Shown: positions 34,851 through 41,827 of the stretch, piece after piece
Position numbering within the stretch: position 1 is the stretch's first letter
Layout of the letters: the number at the start of each line of letters is the position of its first letter
NCBI GenBank assembly: GCA_937898195.1
Contig: CALEJD010000040.1
Span: forward strand, 42,351 to 106,350
Reading direction: 5' to 3'
From: an uncultured Clostridia bacterium
GTDB taxonomy: Bacteria > Bacillota > Clostridia > Oscillospirales > Acutalibacteraceae
DNA: 64,000 nt
Position numbers and translations under genes: made by a program
Notes under the pieces: generated by a model
The model's database searches: none
Told to the model about the DNA's origin: nothing
What the model saw: only the letters and a program-made list of their open reading frames with translations

Positions 34851-34871
34851 AAACAAAATGGAGGTAAAAAA

Positions 34872-34919
34872 ATGAAAAACACGCTTTCCTTCTTTTTATT
34901 TTTCAAAATCAATTTATAA
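34872..34919 (+). CDS. Micro-ORF with strong ribosome binding site (15 aa)
   Basis: GGAGG (34860-34864) is 7 nt before an ATG that reads MKNTLSFFLFFKINL and stops. It could be a leader peptide or chance. The downstream DNA has no gene on this strand. Confidence 0.25.
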   Translation: MKNTLSFFLFFKINL

Positions 34920-35156
34920 AACAAAATTAATTTTGAATTTTGAAAATTGAATAATATTTTTGTGGGAGTTTTTGTTTTGCGCACTTTACCCCTTCGCTCG
35001 TCGCAAGCCTATATATTATGGGGGAAACTGATTGCGCGTACTTTACCCCTTTTCACACACCCTATACGCTTTCACACGCTAATGCGTTAATGCGCGTCGC
35101 ACTTTATCACGTTATCACGCTAATGCTTTAGCGAATGAAAGTGCATAATTATTCAC

Positions 35157-35231
35157 GAAGAACGTGCGTTTGCAAACATTTGTTCTTGCCGAAATCAGTC
35201 GCAAACATTCGTTCGCAAACGCACGTTCTTC
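35157..35231. repeat. Perfect 17-bp inverted repeat with internal GCAAACATT repeats
   Basis: GAAGAACGTGCGTTTGC at 35157-35173 is the exact reverse complement of GCAAACGCACGTTCTTC at 35215-35231. Between them GCAAACATTTGTTC and GCAAACATTCGTTC form a direct repeat. Candidate cruciform, RNA hairpin or replication site. Confidence 0.8.
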
Positions 35232-35453
35232 ACGTTCCCGGATACTTGTCAAAATTTTCCTGTAAATTTTTGACAAATTATTTTTTTGCATCTTGAGTGT
35301 TTGCGACTATAGATTCCAATTATCTGCCATTCCGTTCTTAAACATAACTTATTTGTTCAGATTGAACAAACAAGTTTTCTCCGTTTCTGATTCCAATTAT
35401 CAGAACGTGAAATATTAAATTGTATTTTTTACTGTATCCTATTGACTATATAC

Positions 35454-35482
35454 ATTATACCACTTATTGATACTAAAGTCAA
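35454..35482 (-). promoter_or_regulatory. Sigma-A-type promoter, minus strand, into the repeat region
   Basis: TTGACT, 17 bp, TATAAT with AGTGG before the -10. It points into 1.3 kb with no clear gene, so it may make a non-coding RNA. Confidence 0.75.
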
Positions 35483-35527
35483 GAGAAAATTTTATAAAAC
35501 ATACAGAAAATATTTTTTTAAAAAATG

Positions 35528-35556
35528 TTGACAATAGATGCAAAGTATGGTATCAT
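35528..35556 (+). promoter_or_regulatory. Sigma-A-type promoter, plus strand
   Basis: TTGACA, 17 bp, TATCAT. Divergent from the promoter at 35454-35482. The predicted transcript starts near GGGGAAGTGTGAAGTGT. Confidence 0.7.
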
Positions 35557-35598
35557 AAAAAGGGGAAGTGTGAAGTGTAAAAAAAAAAAAAAAAACGA

Positions 35599-35793
35599 AT
35601 GGGAAACGATGGTATTTCTTATTCAAGATGCACGATTCTGTACAATATGCCCATCAGACGCTCTATTTTACGTTTTGGCGGGATTTATAATGTAAAGGAT
35701 GTTTATATTGACTACCTATATAAAAGTCCATTAGAACGTAAATTAGGGCTTCCATATATTTCCAATTCAACAGAATCGGGACGCATGCTTTAA
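35599..35793 (+). CDS. Possible small protein (64 aa) on the short plus-strand transcript
   Basis: Open frame MGNDGISYSRCTILYNMPIR onward between the plus-strand promoter and a terminator. A 17-A run (35579-35595) sits where a ribosome binding site should be and no GGAGG is present. It may be a non-coding RNA instead. Confidence 0.35.
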   Translation: MGNDGISYSRCTILYNMPIRRSILRFGGIYNVKDVYIDYLYKSPLERKLGLPYISNSTESGRML

Positions 35794-35815
35794 TGCTTTA
35801 GTGTGATAAAGTGAA

Positions 35816-35824
35816 TGTGGATAA
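35816..35824. promoter_or_regulatory. DnaA-box-like 9-mer
   Basis: TGTGGATAA, reverse complement of TTATCCACA, the consensus DnaA box. Isolated copy. Confidence 0.35.
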
Positions 35825-35826
35825 AA

Positions 35827-35859
35827 AAATGATGGTCTGTGTTAACCATCATTTTTTTT
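35827..35859 (+). terminator. Rho-independent terminator, probably bidirectional
   Basis: AATGATGG and CCATCATT pair around TCTGTGTTAA, followed by eight T (35852-35859). Also serves the converging minus-strand gene, with an A-run on the other side. Confidence 0.8.
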
Positions 35860-35864
35860 CTGTT

Positions 35865-36053
35865 TTATCTTTTGAGATTGTATTTTAACACCAAATCTTC
35901 GATGTCCTCTTCTACCTCCATTCTGTTATCCGCACTTGACCAAAACTCATCATCTACATACGTTTCGTAGTGTTCCATTACTTTTCTAACCTCAATATGA
36001 TAAGCGAGCATTCTGTCATCGTACATTGTCATTCTATCTACTACGTTTTTCAT
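35865..36053 (-). CDS. Hypothetical acidic protein (62 aa)
   Basis: MKNVVDRMTMYDDRMLAYHI onward, ending VEEDIEDLVLKYNLKR. Helical and acidic. GGAGGTATAAG precedes the ATG and the gene has its own promoter at 36095-36123. Unknown function. Confidence 0.75.
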   Translation of the reverse strand: MKNVVDRMTMYDDRMLAYHIEVRKVMEHYETYVDDEFWSSADNRMEVEEDIEDLVLKYNLKR

Positions 36054-36094
36054 CTTATACCTCCTGTATGTTCTGATGTCTTTAACTTGATTAC

Positions 36095-36123
36095 ACTATA
36101 CCATACCATCGGTATGTTGTCAA
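36095..36123 (-). promoter_or_regulatory. Sigma-A-type promoter (accessory series)
   Basis: TTGACA, 17 bp, TATAGT with GGTATGG before the -10, minus strand, followed 42 bp on by the 62-aa gene. Confidence 0.82.
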
Positions 36124-36330
36124 GTATTTTTTTTATAAATTTTTCTGCAAAATATTTTGCACCATAATTGCCATGTTTACATAGAACATCGTACACAAAA
36201 TACTTACTACCATTTCTTTCCAATAAATCGGTAAATCGAAAAATAATAGCTTATAGGCATATGCTTCTGTTTTTCCTATCGTTTGAAATAGATTGTATAA
36301 GTACAAAAATTTCATCGAGAACAGGGGAAA

Positions 36331-36345
36331 TCGTCGATTTAAGCG
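36331..36345 (+). repeat. 15-nt repeat copy TCGTCGATTTAAGCG
   Basis: Identical 15-mer occurs at 39900-39914 inside the duplicated non-coding module. The surrounding 36124-36440 stretch has no credible gene. Confidence 0.7.
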
Positions 36346-36440
36346 ATTTTTTAAAAGAAAAGGTATTTTAGTACGCCAAACCCCCGAAACCCCCAAAACT
36401 TTAGCACGTTAAAACTTTAATGTGATAAAGTTTTGGCAAT

Positions 36441-36469
36441 AAAAAAATCGGATTAATACATCCGATTTT
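36441..36469 (-). terminator. Rho-independent terminator
   Basis: Arms AAAATCGGAT (36444-36453) and ATCCGATTTT (36460-36469), with the minus-strand T-run at 36441-36447. It follows the stop of the gene remnant at 36453-36599. Confidence 0.8.
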
Positions 36470-36599
36470 CCATAATAAATATAATTCTATCCGCTAATTC
36501 ATTCATCTGTTTTTCTGTAATATGCTTCCATTTATAGCACCAATCAATTCTATTGCATATCCAATCAATGCTTTTGGTTTTGTAGTTGTATACACAATT
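36453..36599 (-). pseudogene. Gene remnant without a start codon (48 codons)
   Basis: Open frame reading NCVYNYKTKSIDWICNRIDW then CYKWKHITEKQMNELADRII and ending in a terminator. It looks like a true protein end, but an in-frame TAA lies directly upstream and there is no ATG, GTG or TTG. Its first codons fall in a GTATAC-plus-palindrome repeat (36588-36630), as if the 5' end was replaced by that repeat. Confidence 0.5.
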
Positions 36600-36630
36600 T
36601 TATTACTTTATCACTTTAACGCACTAAAGT
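36588..36630. repeat. Composite repeat: GTATAC plus ACTTTAACGCACTAAAGT
   Basis: GTATAC at 36588 and an 18-nt imperfect palindrome at 36613-36630, 25 nt apart from start to start. Same arrangement recurs at 40205 and five times around 44.8-45.1 kb. Confidence 0.7.
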
Positions 36631-36635
36631 TAAGG

Positions 36636-36667
36636 GGTAAAAATAAAAGAACATTTAATGTTCTTTT
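36636..36667 (-). terminator. Rho-independent terminator
   Basis: AAAAGAACATT (36645-36655) and AATGTTCTTTT (36657-36667) form an 11-bp stem, with a T-rich minus-strand tail. Overlaps the end of the 64-aa gene. Confidence 0.75.
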
Positions 36668-36849
36668 ATCTCTTCAAACCCAATGAAATTGATTATTGAA
36701 TATTTCACTACATCATTATTATATCTAATAAAATTGAATGTATCATTTACCTGTTTCAGCGTTTCACCGTCAACGTGTTTAATAATTGGTGAACCAATTA
36801 ACTTACCATTGTTGTCTTTTCTGAAATAACTATAAGTGATTCTAAACAT
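36655..36849 (-). CDS. Hypothetical protein (64 aa)
   Basis: MFRITYSYFRKDNNGKLIGS onward, beta-rich start and a helix, ending FEEIKEH. GGAGGTATATT precedes the ATG. Unknown. Confidence 0.7.
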   Translation of the reverse strand: MFRITYSYFRKDNNGKLIGSPIIKHVDGETLKQVNDTFNFIRYNNDVVKYSIINFIGFEEIKEH

Positions 36850-36951
36850 AATATACCTCCATAAAGCTCTAATTTTAGTTTTAAACGTGTCTTATATGCT
36901 CATTGATAGTTTATATTATCTTTATATAAAACACGCTTAAATCGCCATTTT

Positions 36952-37512
36952 TTACCTTGATTCCATATAACTATATCTTGGCGTACTTGTCAAAATCTGA
37001 CAATTACTTTTTTCTGCGTCAAATCTCAAATCGCTTCCGCATTTTCCACATCTATAGTTATGGTAATTTTTGGTAAATTTACTTGCACGTTCTCTGATAA
37101 TAACTTGCCCACATCCTTCACATACAAATACATAATTATGCTTCTTTTCTCTTGTTGGTTTTTCAATTCCAAAATCTGAATATGAATTTGTGCGTGTGAT
37201 TGTATACTTTGTGTTGCGTGTTACATAATCCGCCAATCTTTTCCATTCATTTTTATGCGTCATGCAATCCTTACATGTGTGCAATACCTCATGGATAATT
37301 GTACTCATAATCGCAACATCATTAGCATTGTCATCAAAGATAAGATAGTTAAAATTAAGTGAATATGTATTTGTTACGTTATTTCTTCTACATTGTCCGA
37401 ATCTGTTTTTAGCACGATAGTTCAATTTGACTTCAACGATGTTACCATACTCAATATTTAAGTCATCAAGAATTTCAAGTGCACTATGATACATTTCCAT
37501 ATAGTTTTTCAT
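36952..37512 (-). CDS. SprT-like zinc metalloprotease (186 aa)
   Basis: SprT/Spartan-family protein. The zinc-binding catalytic motif is HEVLHTC (HExxH) in the middle, after YLIFDDNANDVAIMSTII, and a C-terminal zinc ribbon CEGCGQVII with CGKCGSDL follows. The family includes proteases that cut proteins crosslinked to DNA; in a phage it may clear DNA-bound host proteins. I chose ATG 37512 with CGGAGGTATGAA upstream rather than 37563. Own promoter at 37554-37582. Confidence 0.87.
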   Translation of the reverse strand: MKNYMEMYHSALEILDDLNIEYGNIVEVKLNYRAKNRFGQCRRNNVTNTYSLNFNYLIFDDNANDVAIMSTIIHEVLHTCKDCMTHKNEWKRLADYVTRNTKYTITRTNSYSDFGIEKPTREKKHNYVFVCEGCGQVIIRERASKFTKNYHNYRCGKCGSDLRFDAEKSNCQILTSTPRYSYMESR

Positions 37513-37553
37513 TTCATACCTCCGATAATGTATGTGCTTTATCTTACGATAAC

Positions 37554-37582
37554 AATATATCATACATCGTTATATTTGTCAA
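37554..37582 (-). promoter_or_regulatory. Sigma-A-type promoter (accessory series)
   Basis: TTGACA, 17 bp, TATATT with GTATGA before the -10, minus strand. Confidence 0.8.
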
Positions 37583-37625
37583 GTTCTTTTTTAAGTACAA
37601 TTCTTTAGTGCTTTAGTGTGATAAA

Positions 37626-37817
37626 TTACCTTACATCCTCCATTTCCATATGTGGATATTTCTCTTTAAGCATTAACATAATTTCATGGTATGTTGCAAA
37701 ATAATCTTTTTCCTCAAGATAAGAATAACTAAACAGAAATTCATCCATGCTTAACGTCATAAAATCATGCATTTTGTTCATGTCATCCGCAAATGTCCAA
37801 TTACTAATATCCTTCAT
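37626..37817 (-). CDS. Hypothetical acidic protein (63 aa)
   Basis: MKDISNWTFADDMNKMHDFM onward, ending MEMEDVR. Helical, acidic, methionine-rich. AGGAGGTTAAC precedes the ATG; own promoter at 37858-37886. Confidence 0.7.
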   Translation of the reverse strand: MKDISNWTFADDMNKMHDFMTLSMDEFLFSYSYLEEKDYFATYHEIMLMLKEKYPHMEMEDVR

Positions 37818-37857
37818 GTTAACCTCCTATAATGTTACACTATCAATTTACAATATC

Positions 37858-37886
37858 ATATTATCATACATTGGTTTATTTGTCAA
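37858..37886 (-). promoter_or_regulatory. Sigma-A-type promoter (accessory series)
   Basis: TTGACA, 17 bp, TAATAT with GTATGA before the -10, minus strand. Confidence 0.78.
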
Positions 37887-37931
37887 GTAAAATGTGCAAA
37901 ATATTTTTATAAATATTTTTCTAAAAACTAC

Positions 37932-37960
37932 TTGACAAACGTTGAAAAATATGTTAATCT
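37932..37960 (+). promoter_or_regulatory. Plus-strand promoter for a short RNA
   Basis: TTGACA, 17 bp, TAATCT. The predicted start region GGGGAAGTCTAAGTCT matches that of the 35528 promoter (GGGGAAGTGTGAAGTGT). The transcript meets a hairpin at 38004-38025, so it would be under 80 nt. Confidence 0.55.
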
Positions 37961-37995
37961 AATAGGGGAAGTCTAAGTCTAATAAAAAAAAGATA

Positions 37996-38025
37996 TAAAA
38001 AAAACGGTCTGAATTTTCAGACCGT
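37996..38025 (-). terminator. Rho-independent terminator
   Basis: ACGGTCTGAA and TTCAGACCGT (38004-38013, 38016-38025) form a 10-bp stem with eight minus-strand T after it. Ends the 38694-38034 unit. Confidence 0.85.
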
Positions 38026-38033
38026 TCCTATAT

Positions 38034-38228
38034 TTACAACAAATCAGTTTCCATTTCCCTAATATAAAATTCATCCATATCATAAAGTTTTTTAATAAGT
38101 TCTAATTTTTCCCTTGCTCTTTTTTCGCTTGCGTATGCCATAATCATACTACTGGTTATAACATTGTCTTTAGATTTTGTTTGTAATGATATAACACCAA
38201 ATTTATCACATATTGCATATACTACCAT
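38034..38228 (-). CDS. Hypothetical protein (64 aa)
   Basis: MVVYAICDKFGVISLQTKSK onward, a beta-rich half followed by a helix (KRAREKLELIKKLYD). Second gene of a two-gene unit, GGAGG upstream. Unknown. Confidence 0.7.
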   Translation of the reverse strand: MVVYAICDKFGVISLQTKSKDNVITSSMIMAYASEKRAREKLELIKKLYDMDEFYIREMETDLL

Positions 38229-38250
38229 AATTTACCTCCAAATATTTATG

Positions 38251-38694
38251 TCAATTTTTTTCTTCAACCATTTCTTTAATGTCATCAATTGTAATGGTTT
38301 GATTTTTATAATTTTCAAAGAGTGCCTTGCAATCATCTACTGTAGAACAAATATTGTTGCAAATACAAGTGTCGCAATCGTTACAAAAATCTTCAAAGTC
38401 ATTTTCAAGTTCTAAACTTTCAATTGATTCATTCAAAGTTTCTTCCATTTCATCTTCGGGCAAATTTCCATTTTCTGTCAATCCAATATTCTCATAAATA
38501 TAGTCACGTTCAAACCATATAAAATCGTTTACTTCCGTATCAGTCGGAACATTATCACAAAACACCATCTCAAGAAAATCCATAAATTCATTTTCTTTGT
38601 TTGCGTTCTGAATGTCTGCAATAGTATCTATTGCTCCACTCCATACCATATCAGCAAGTTCATAAAACCCATTGATTTCTTTTCTAACTTCCAT
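38251..38694 (-). CDS. Acidic protein with a cysteine cluster (147 aa)
   Basis: Strongly acidic, with DFCNDCDTCICNNICSTVDD giving five to six cysteines in 20 residues, a possible metal site. GGAGGTAAC precedes the ATG. Its acidity fits a DNA-mimic or anti-defence role, which is only inferred. Confidence 0.7.
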   Translation of the reverse strand: MEVRKEINGFYELADMVWSGAIDTIADIQNANKENEFMDFLEMVFCDNVPTDTEVNDFIWFERDYIYENIGLTENGNLPEDEMEETLNESIESLELENDFEDFCNDCDTCICNNICSTVDDCKALFENYKNQTITIDDIKEMVEEKN

Positions 38695-38732
38695 GTTGTT
38701 ACCTCCAATTATATAACCTTTAACATAGTTAT

Positions 38733-38761
38733 ACTATATCATGCTTTATTGTCATTGTCAA
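38733..38761 (-). promoter_or_regulatory. Sigma-A-type promoter (accessory series)
   Basis: TTGACA, 17 bp, TATAGT with GCATGA before the -10, minus strand. Confidence 0.82.
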
Positions 38762-38768
38762 GTATTTT

Positions 38769-39005
38769 TTAATAATAATTTTTTGGTGCGTTATCAATTT
38801 CTCTGCGAGTAAATCCCATTTCCAAAAGTTTCTTAATCATGGTTTCTTTTTTAACATACCACCTTAATTCAATATCATGGTATGTAGAATTATATACTTG
38901 ATTTGACGGTCTTGTGTATGAATTCATTTTATATAATTCTAATTCATAACTATTATTCATTGATTTTAATTTATATCCATAATATGTTCTTCTCATTTTA
39001 TGCAC
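38769..39005 (-). CDS. Hypothetical protein (78 aa)
   Basis: Basic, tyrosine-rich (MHKMRRTYYGYKLKSMNNSY), with a helical C-terminus (KKLLEMGFTRREIDNAPKNYY). Third gene of a three-gene unit. Unknown. Confidence 0.65.
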   Translation of the reverse strand: MHKMRRTYYGYKLKSMNNSYELELYKMNSYTRPSNQVYNSTYHDIELRWYVKKETMIKKLLEMGFTRREIDNAPKNYY

Positions 39006-39009
39006 CTCA

Positions 39010-39279
39010 TTATTCCATCATTTCATTAATGTAAATCGTTTCTCTGTCATCATGTTTAAGCCATGATACCCATTCACATTCTACTTTTATATTACGTCTG
39101 TTAAGCACTTCTTTCCACATGTCGTTAATGAACATATAAAAATCATTTAATGCTTCTGCTTTTGCGTTATCTTTATTATTAGAGATTACGATTTCACTAT
39201 ACAATTTTTCGTTTCTAATTCCACTAAATATTGTATTTGTTCTTCCGTAAATTGTTACATAATATTTCTTCATGCTCAT
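39010..39279 (-). CDS. Hypothetical protein (89 aa)
   Basis: MSMKKYYVTIYGRTNTIFSG onward; an alpha/beta protein with NKDNAKAEALNDFYMFIND. GGAGGTATAGAC upstream. Unknown. Confidence 0.68.
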   Translation of the reverse strand: MSMKKYYVTIYGRTNTIFSGIRNEKLYSEIVISNNKDNAKAEALNDFYMFINDMWKEVLNRRNIKVECEWVSWLKHDDRETIYINEMME

Positions 39280-39293
39280 TGTCTATACCTCCA

Positions 39294-39542
39294 TCAATCC
39301 CATCCTAACATTTCATATATTTCATCCATGTTAAATGGTTTACTATTTACATCGTGCTTCGGTGTATCTAATATCTTGTCAATTCTCGCTTGTTCTGTTT
39401 TGTGTTGCCATAACAATGGTTCGTTACCTTTTACCATATTTTCTGTGACTGTATATCTTTTTCCCCTATATTCATATTCAAGATATACGGTTTCCCTGTC
39501 GTATCCTGTGCCATACCATTTATCAATAAATTTTGCCTTCAT
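39294..39542 (-). CDS. Hypothetical protein (82 aa)
   Basis: MKAKFIDKWYGTGYDRETVY onward, beta-rich first half, ending MDEIYEMLGWD. GGGAGGTTGAAAGA upstream; first gene after the 39571-39599 promoter. Unknown. Confidence 0.68.
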   Translation of the reverse strand: MKAKFIDKWYGTGYDRETVYLEYEYRGKRYTVTENMVKGNEPLLWQHKTEQARIDKILDTPKHDVNSKPFNMDEIYEMLGWD

Positions 39543-39570
39543 TCTTTCAACCTCCCTTATTTACAATACC

Positions 39571-39599
39571 ACTATACCATATTTCAATCCCATTGTCAA
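39571..39599 (-). promoter_or_regulatory. Sigma-A-type promoter (accessory series)
   Basis: TTGACA, 17 bp, TATAGT with ATATGG before the -10, minus strand. Confidence 0.82.
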
Positions 39600-39962
39600 C
39601 AACTTTTTTTCAACAAAATAAAATAAAAAAAACTACCATTTTTTCAATGTTTTTTACCACTATTTTATAAAATTACGTTCGGCAAATCGCAAATTAGAGC
39701 CTCGCAAAAATCAAAAGAATGTTGGAATTTCAACGATTATAGCCATTCTTTAGCACTTTAGTGTAATTTTGCCATATAGTTATACCTTGAATTTATGTAT
39801 TTTTATGCAAATTTCATACATAAATCGTTATAAATGTTGAAATTGCAAGGGTTTCGACGTTTTTACCTATCGTACAACAAGCCTAAAATAAGCCTAAAAT
39901 CGTCGATTTAAGCGTTTTTCCCAAAATATGGTATGAATACTCATGTATATTATACATAAGGG

Positions 39963-39980
39963 TTGGCACGATACTTGCAT
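39963..39980 (+). promoter_or_regulatory. Sigma-54-like -24/-12 element
   Basis: TTGGCACGATACTTGCAT matches the published sigma-54 consensus TGGCACG-N4-TTGC at every fixed position. It points right into non-coding DNA. Function not shown. Confidence 0.4.
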
Positions 39981-40048
39981 AGCCAAATTTGCTTTAATGC
40001 TTTAGAATACAAAAGTAAAATTTTACTTTTGTACTTTATAATTTGAAT

Positions 40049-40247
40049 ACTTTAATTTGCTAAAGTGTAACATTATAATCCACTTTTATGTTGTAAAGCA
40101 TTAAAGCATTATCGCTTTAATATGGTAAAGTTATAAAATATTAACGTCTTAATACATTAAAATATCATTGCTTTAATATGGTAAAGTCTTGTGTATTGAA
40201 TATTGTATACACATTTTTAGCACATTAATACTTTAATGCGTTAAAGT
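40049..40247. repeat. Cluster of CTTTAAT-N4-TAAAGT palindromes (module A)
   Basis: Clear copies at 40049-40066, 40114-40131, 40170-40187 and 40230-40247 (ACTTTAATGCGTTAAAGT, identical to 45538-45555). GTATAC lies at 40205-40210, 25 nt before the last copy. Confidence 0.8.
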
Positions 40248-40257
40248 TTTTGAACAT

Positions 40258-40294
40258 GAAAAAAGGTTACCAATATTTTACACGGTAACCTTTT
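40258..40294 (-). terminator. Rho-independent terminator
   Basis: AAAAGGTTACC (40261-40271) and GGTAACCTTTT (40284-40294) form an 11-bp stem with six minus-strand T beyond it. Ends the unit holding the ArdA-like gene. Confidence 0.82.
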
Positions 40295-40330
40295 CCAATT
40301 TATTTATAGGAGGTTTTAGAGAATTTCTGA

Positions 40331-40894
40331 TTAATAATCATATTGTACTATTCTACCATCCCAAAGTTCATAATAGTAACCATCTTCAATAATCGCTTCG
40401 CCAAGTCCTTCATAATCAATATAATTTGTTAACCAAGATTCAATATTACAACATTCATCAACATAATTTTCTGCAACGTCATACGCATCATTCCATACAT
40501 ACGATATAATACTCATATCAAAATAATCATTGTTGTAATTGTTAAGCACTTCTTCAACATCTTCTTCGTTAAGTGCGTATTCATCATGCATCTTTTCAAT
40601 TTCAGATTCACGCACATATGATTCAAATTCTTCATGTTCACCATTTGCAATCATATCAGCAACATCGCTAAACGTATCATCGCCATCAGTATTTTTCATA
40701 CGATTAAACACATCTTTCGTAACCCATGTTTCAACATCATCAAAATCTTCATCAATACGCACACTACAACGTGCATTTGATACAATAGGTTTACCACTAT
40801 AATCTAAATGAATTATGCCATCACTATTAAGTTCAATATATCTGCATCCATCGCATTCATCTTTAATTCTATAAAGGATAATGTACTTACTCAT
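40331..40894 (-). CDS. ArdA-like antirestriction protein (187 aa)
   Basis: Very acidic protein. The C-terminal third (SYVWNDAYDVAENYVDECCN, then NYIDYEGLGEAIIEDGYYY and WDGRIVQYDY) matches the ArdA pattern of an acidic helix, YIDYE, DG and a final aromatic strand. ArdA proteins mimic DNA and block type I restriction enzymes. The N-terminal half is less typical (YRIKDECDGCRYIELN). GGAGGTATAAAT lies upstream; shares a unit with the next acidic gene. Confidence 0.6.
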   Translation of the reverse strand: MSKYIILYRIKDECDGCRYIELNSDGIIHLDYSGKPIVSNARCSVRIDEDFDDVETWVTKDVFNRMKNTDGDDTFSDVADMIANGEHEEFESYVRESEIEKMHDEYALNEEDVEEVLNNYNNDYFDMSIISYVWNDAYDVAENYVDECCNIESWLTNYIDYEGLGEAIIEDGYYYELWDGRIVQYDY

Positions 40895-40908
40895 ATTTAT
40901 ACCTCCAA

Positions 40909-41451
40909 TTACGCACGTTCTTCAACTTCGTTAAGCAAATCTTCAACTTCAGTTTCGCAAAACTCGCCAATACTTGTATCGTTATCCCAATCCCAAACAT
41001 TATAGCACTCTGCCATAATATCTATATCACAACAATATTTACCATCGGCAATGGTTTTATATTGCATACGAGATTCAAGTTCAAACCATTCTGTTTCATC
41101 GTCAAATCTTACTAAAAATCTATCCGTATAATTTGCTCTTACATCACCATATCTATGTACCATAATCGCCATATATGTATATCCATTTATTCCCAATTCT
41201 GCTACATCAATATCGTGGTCTATATTAGCATTCCAATTATAAGTATTCCATCTATGGGCTGCATGTTCTACAATCCAATCAATTGACTTTCCTGTAGTTT
41301 CAATTTCATAATCCTTTAATTCATAAAGCAATTCAAGAACATTGCCACAAATTACATCATCTTTAATTTCACCGTTCGGCTCATATATCCAAGCCTTACA
41401 TTCTTTATTGACTTCCTTAATATCCTTAATTACTGCGTCCAATCTTGTCAT
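40909..41451 (-). CDS. Acidic hypothetical protein (180 aa)
   Basis: ATG 41451 is 8 nt after GGAGG; two earlier ATG codons are too close to it. Contains DWIVEHAAHRWNTYNWNANI and DNDTSIGEFCETEVEDLLNE. Strongly acidic, next to the ArdA-like gene and likely co-transcribed, so an anti-defence role is a fair guess. No family named. Confidence 0.7.
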   Translation of the reverse strand: MTRLDAVIKDIKEVNKECKAWIYEPNGEIKDDVICGNVLELLYELKDYEIETTGKSIDWIVEHAAHRWNTYNWNANIDHDIDVAELGINGYTYMAIMVHRYGDVRANYTDRFLVRFDDETEWFELESRMQYKTIADGKYCCDIDIMAECYNVWDWDNDTSIGEFCETEVEDLLNEVEERA

Positions 41452-41494
41452 ATTCATAACCTCCAATTATGTTATAACTTTATCTTACAATAAT

Positions 41495-41523
41495 ACTATA
41501 ACATATCTTTAATCATTTATCAA
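41495..41523 (-). promoter_or_regulatory. Sigma-A-type promoter (accessory series)
   Basis: TTGATA, 17 bp, TATAGT with ATATGT before the -10, minus strand; feeds the acidic 180-aa and ArdA-like genes. Confidence 0.75.
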
Positions 41524-41662
41524 GTGTTTTTTTTAACAAATAATCAATATCCGACAATTTACTATTCATCGCCAATTGCAAATCAATACCATTGATTCCA
41601 ATTTTTTCCAATTCCCTTTTTATCTCGTTTTGTTTTGTTATTGGTAGTTCTGCAATATACAT
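41513..41662 (-). CDS. Small hypothetical protein (49 aa)
   Basis: MYIAELPITKQNEIKRELEK then IGINGIDLQLAMNSKLSDID. Helical. Overlaps the upstream gene's end region and abuts the next promoter. AGGAAAT upstream. Confidence 0.55.
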   Translation of the reverse strand: MYIAELPITKQNEIKRELEKIGINGIDLQLAMNSKLSDIDYLLKKTLDK

Positions 41663-41663
41663 T

Positions 41664-41810
41664 TTATTTATTTCCTAACTTTATTCTTATAATTTTATGC
41701 TCCAAAATCTTTAGTTCATCTTTTTGATGGTTATATTCCATTTCAATTCTTTTGCCTTGCTTTAATTTCTGTGTAATTACCTCTAATGCTTCCTTATTAA
41801 TATATTCCAT
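41664..41810 (-). CDS. Small coiled-coil peptide (48 aa)
   Basis: MEYINKEALEVITQKLKQGK then RIEMEYNHQKDELKILEHKI, a single long charged helix. GGGAGGTAATAA precedes the ATG. Confidence 0.6.
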   Translation of the reverse strand: MEYINKEALEVITQKLKQGKRIEMEYNHQKDELKILEHKIIRIKLGNK

Positions 41811-41827
41811 TTATTACCTCCCAAATT

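Larger units (their letters stand above)
34157..35453. other. Gene-poor repeat region (1.3 kb)
   Basis: No convincing gene larger than a micro-ORF. It holds two GGTGGTTATCCAA-type repeats (about 34172 and 34244), a 12-bp inverted repeat (34815-34826 with 34839-34850), two GCGC/GTACTTTACCCC motifs (about 34979 and 35035) related to ones at 44.4 and 48.6 kb, and a 17-bp inverted repeat at 35157-35231. A minus-strand open frame at 34473-34778 has no ribosome binding site and is doubtful. Confidence 0.6.
39600..40257. other. Gene-free regulatory or origin-like module A
   Basis: No gene. In order: GTTGGAATTTCAACGATTATA (two short inverted halves) near 39722; AGTTATACCTTGAA near 39779; GCAAGGGTTTCGACG near 39845; TCGTCGATTTAAGCG at 39900-39914; a palindrome ATGTATATTATACAT at 39943-39957; a -24/-12-like element at 39963-39980; a 26-nt palindrome centred near 40021; and four CTTTAAT-N4-TAAAGT palindromes. 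The same series of parts recurs at 45.2-45.56 kb. Confidence 0.65.

Noticed and set aside
36133..36396. 87-aa minus-strand frame
   Set aside because: No ribosome binding site, hydrophobic/basic low-quality translation and overlaps the 36331 repeat.
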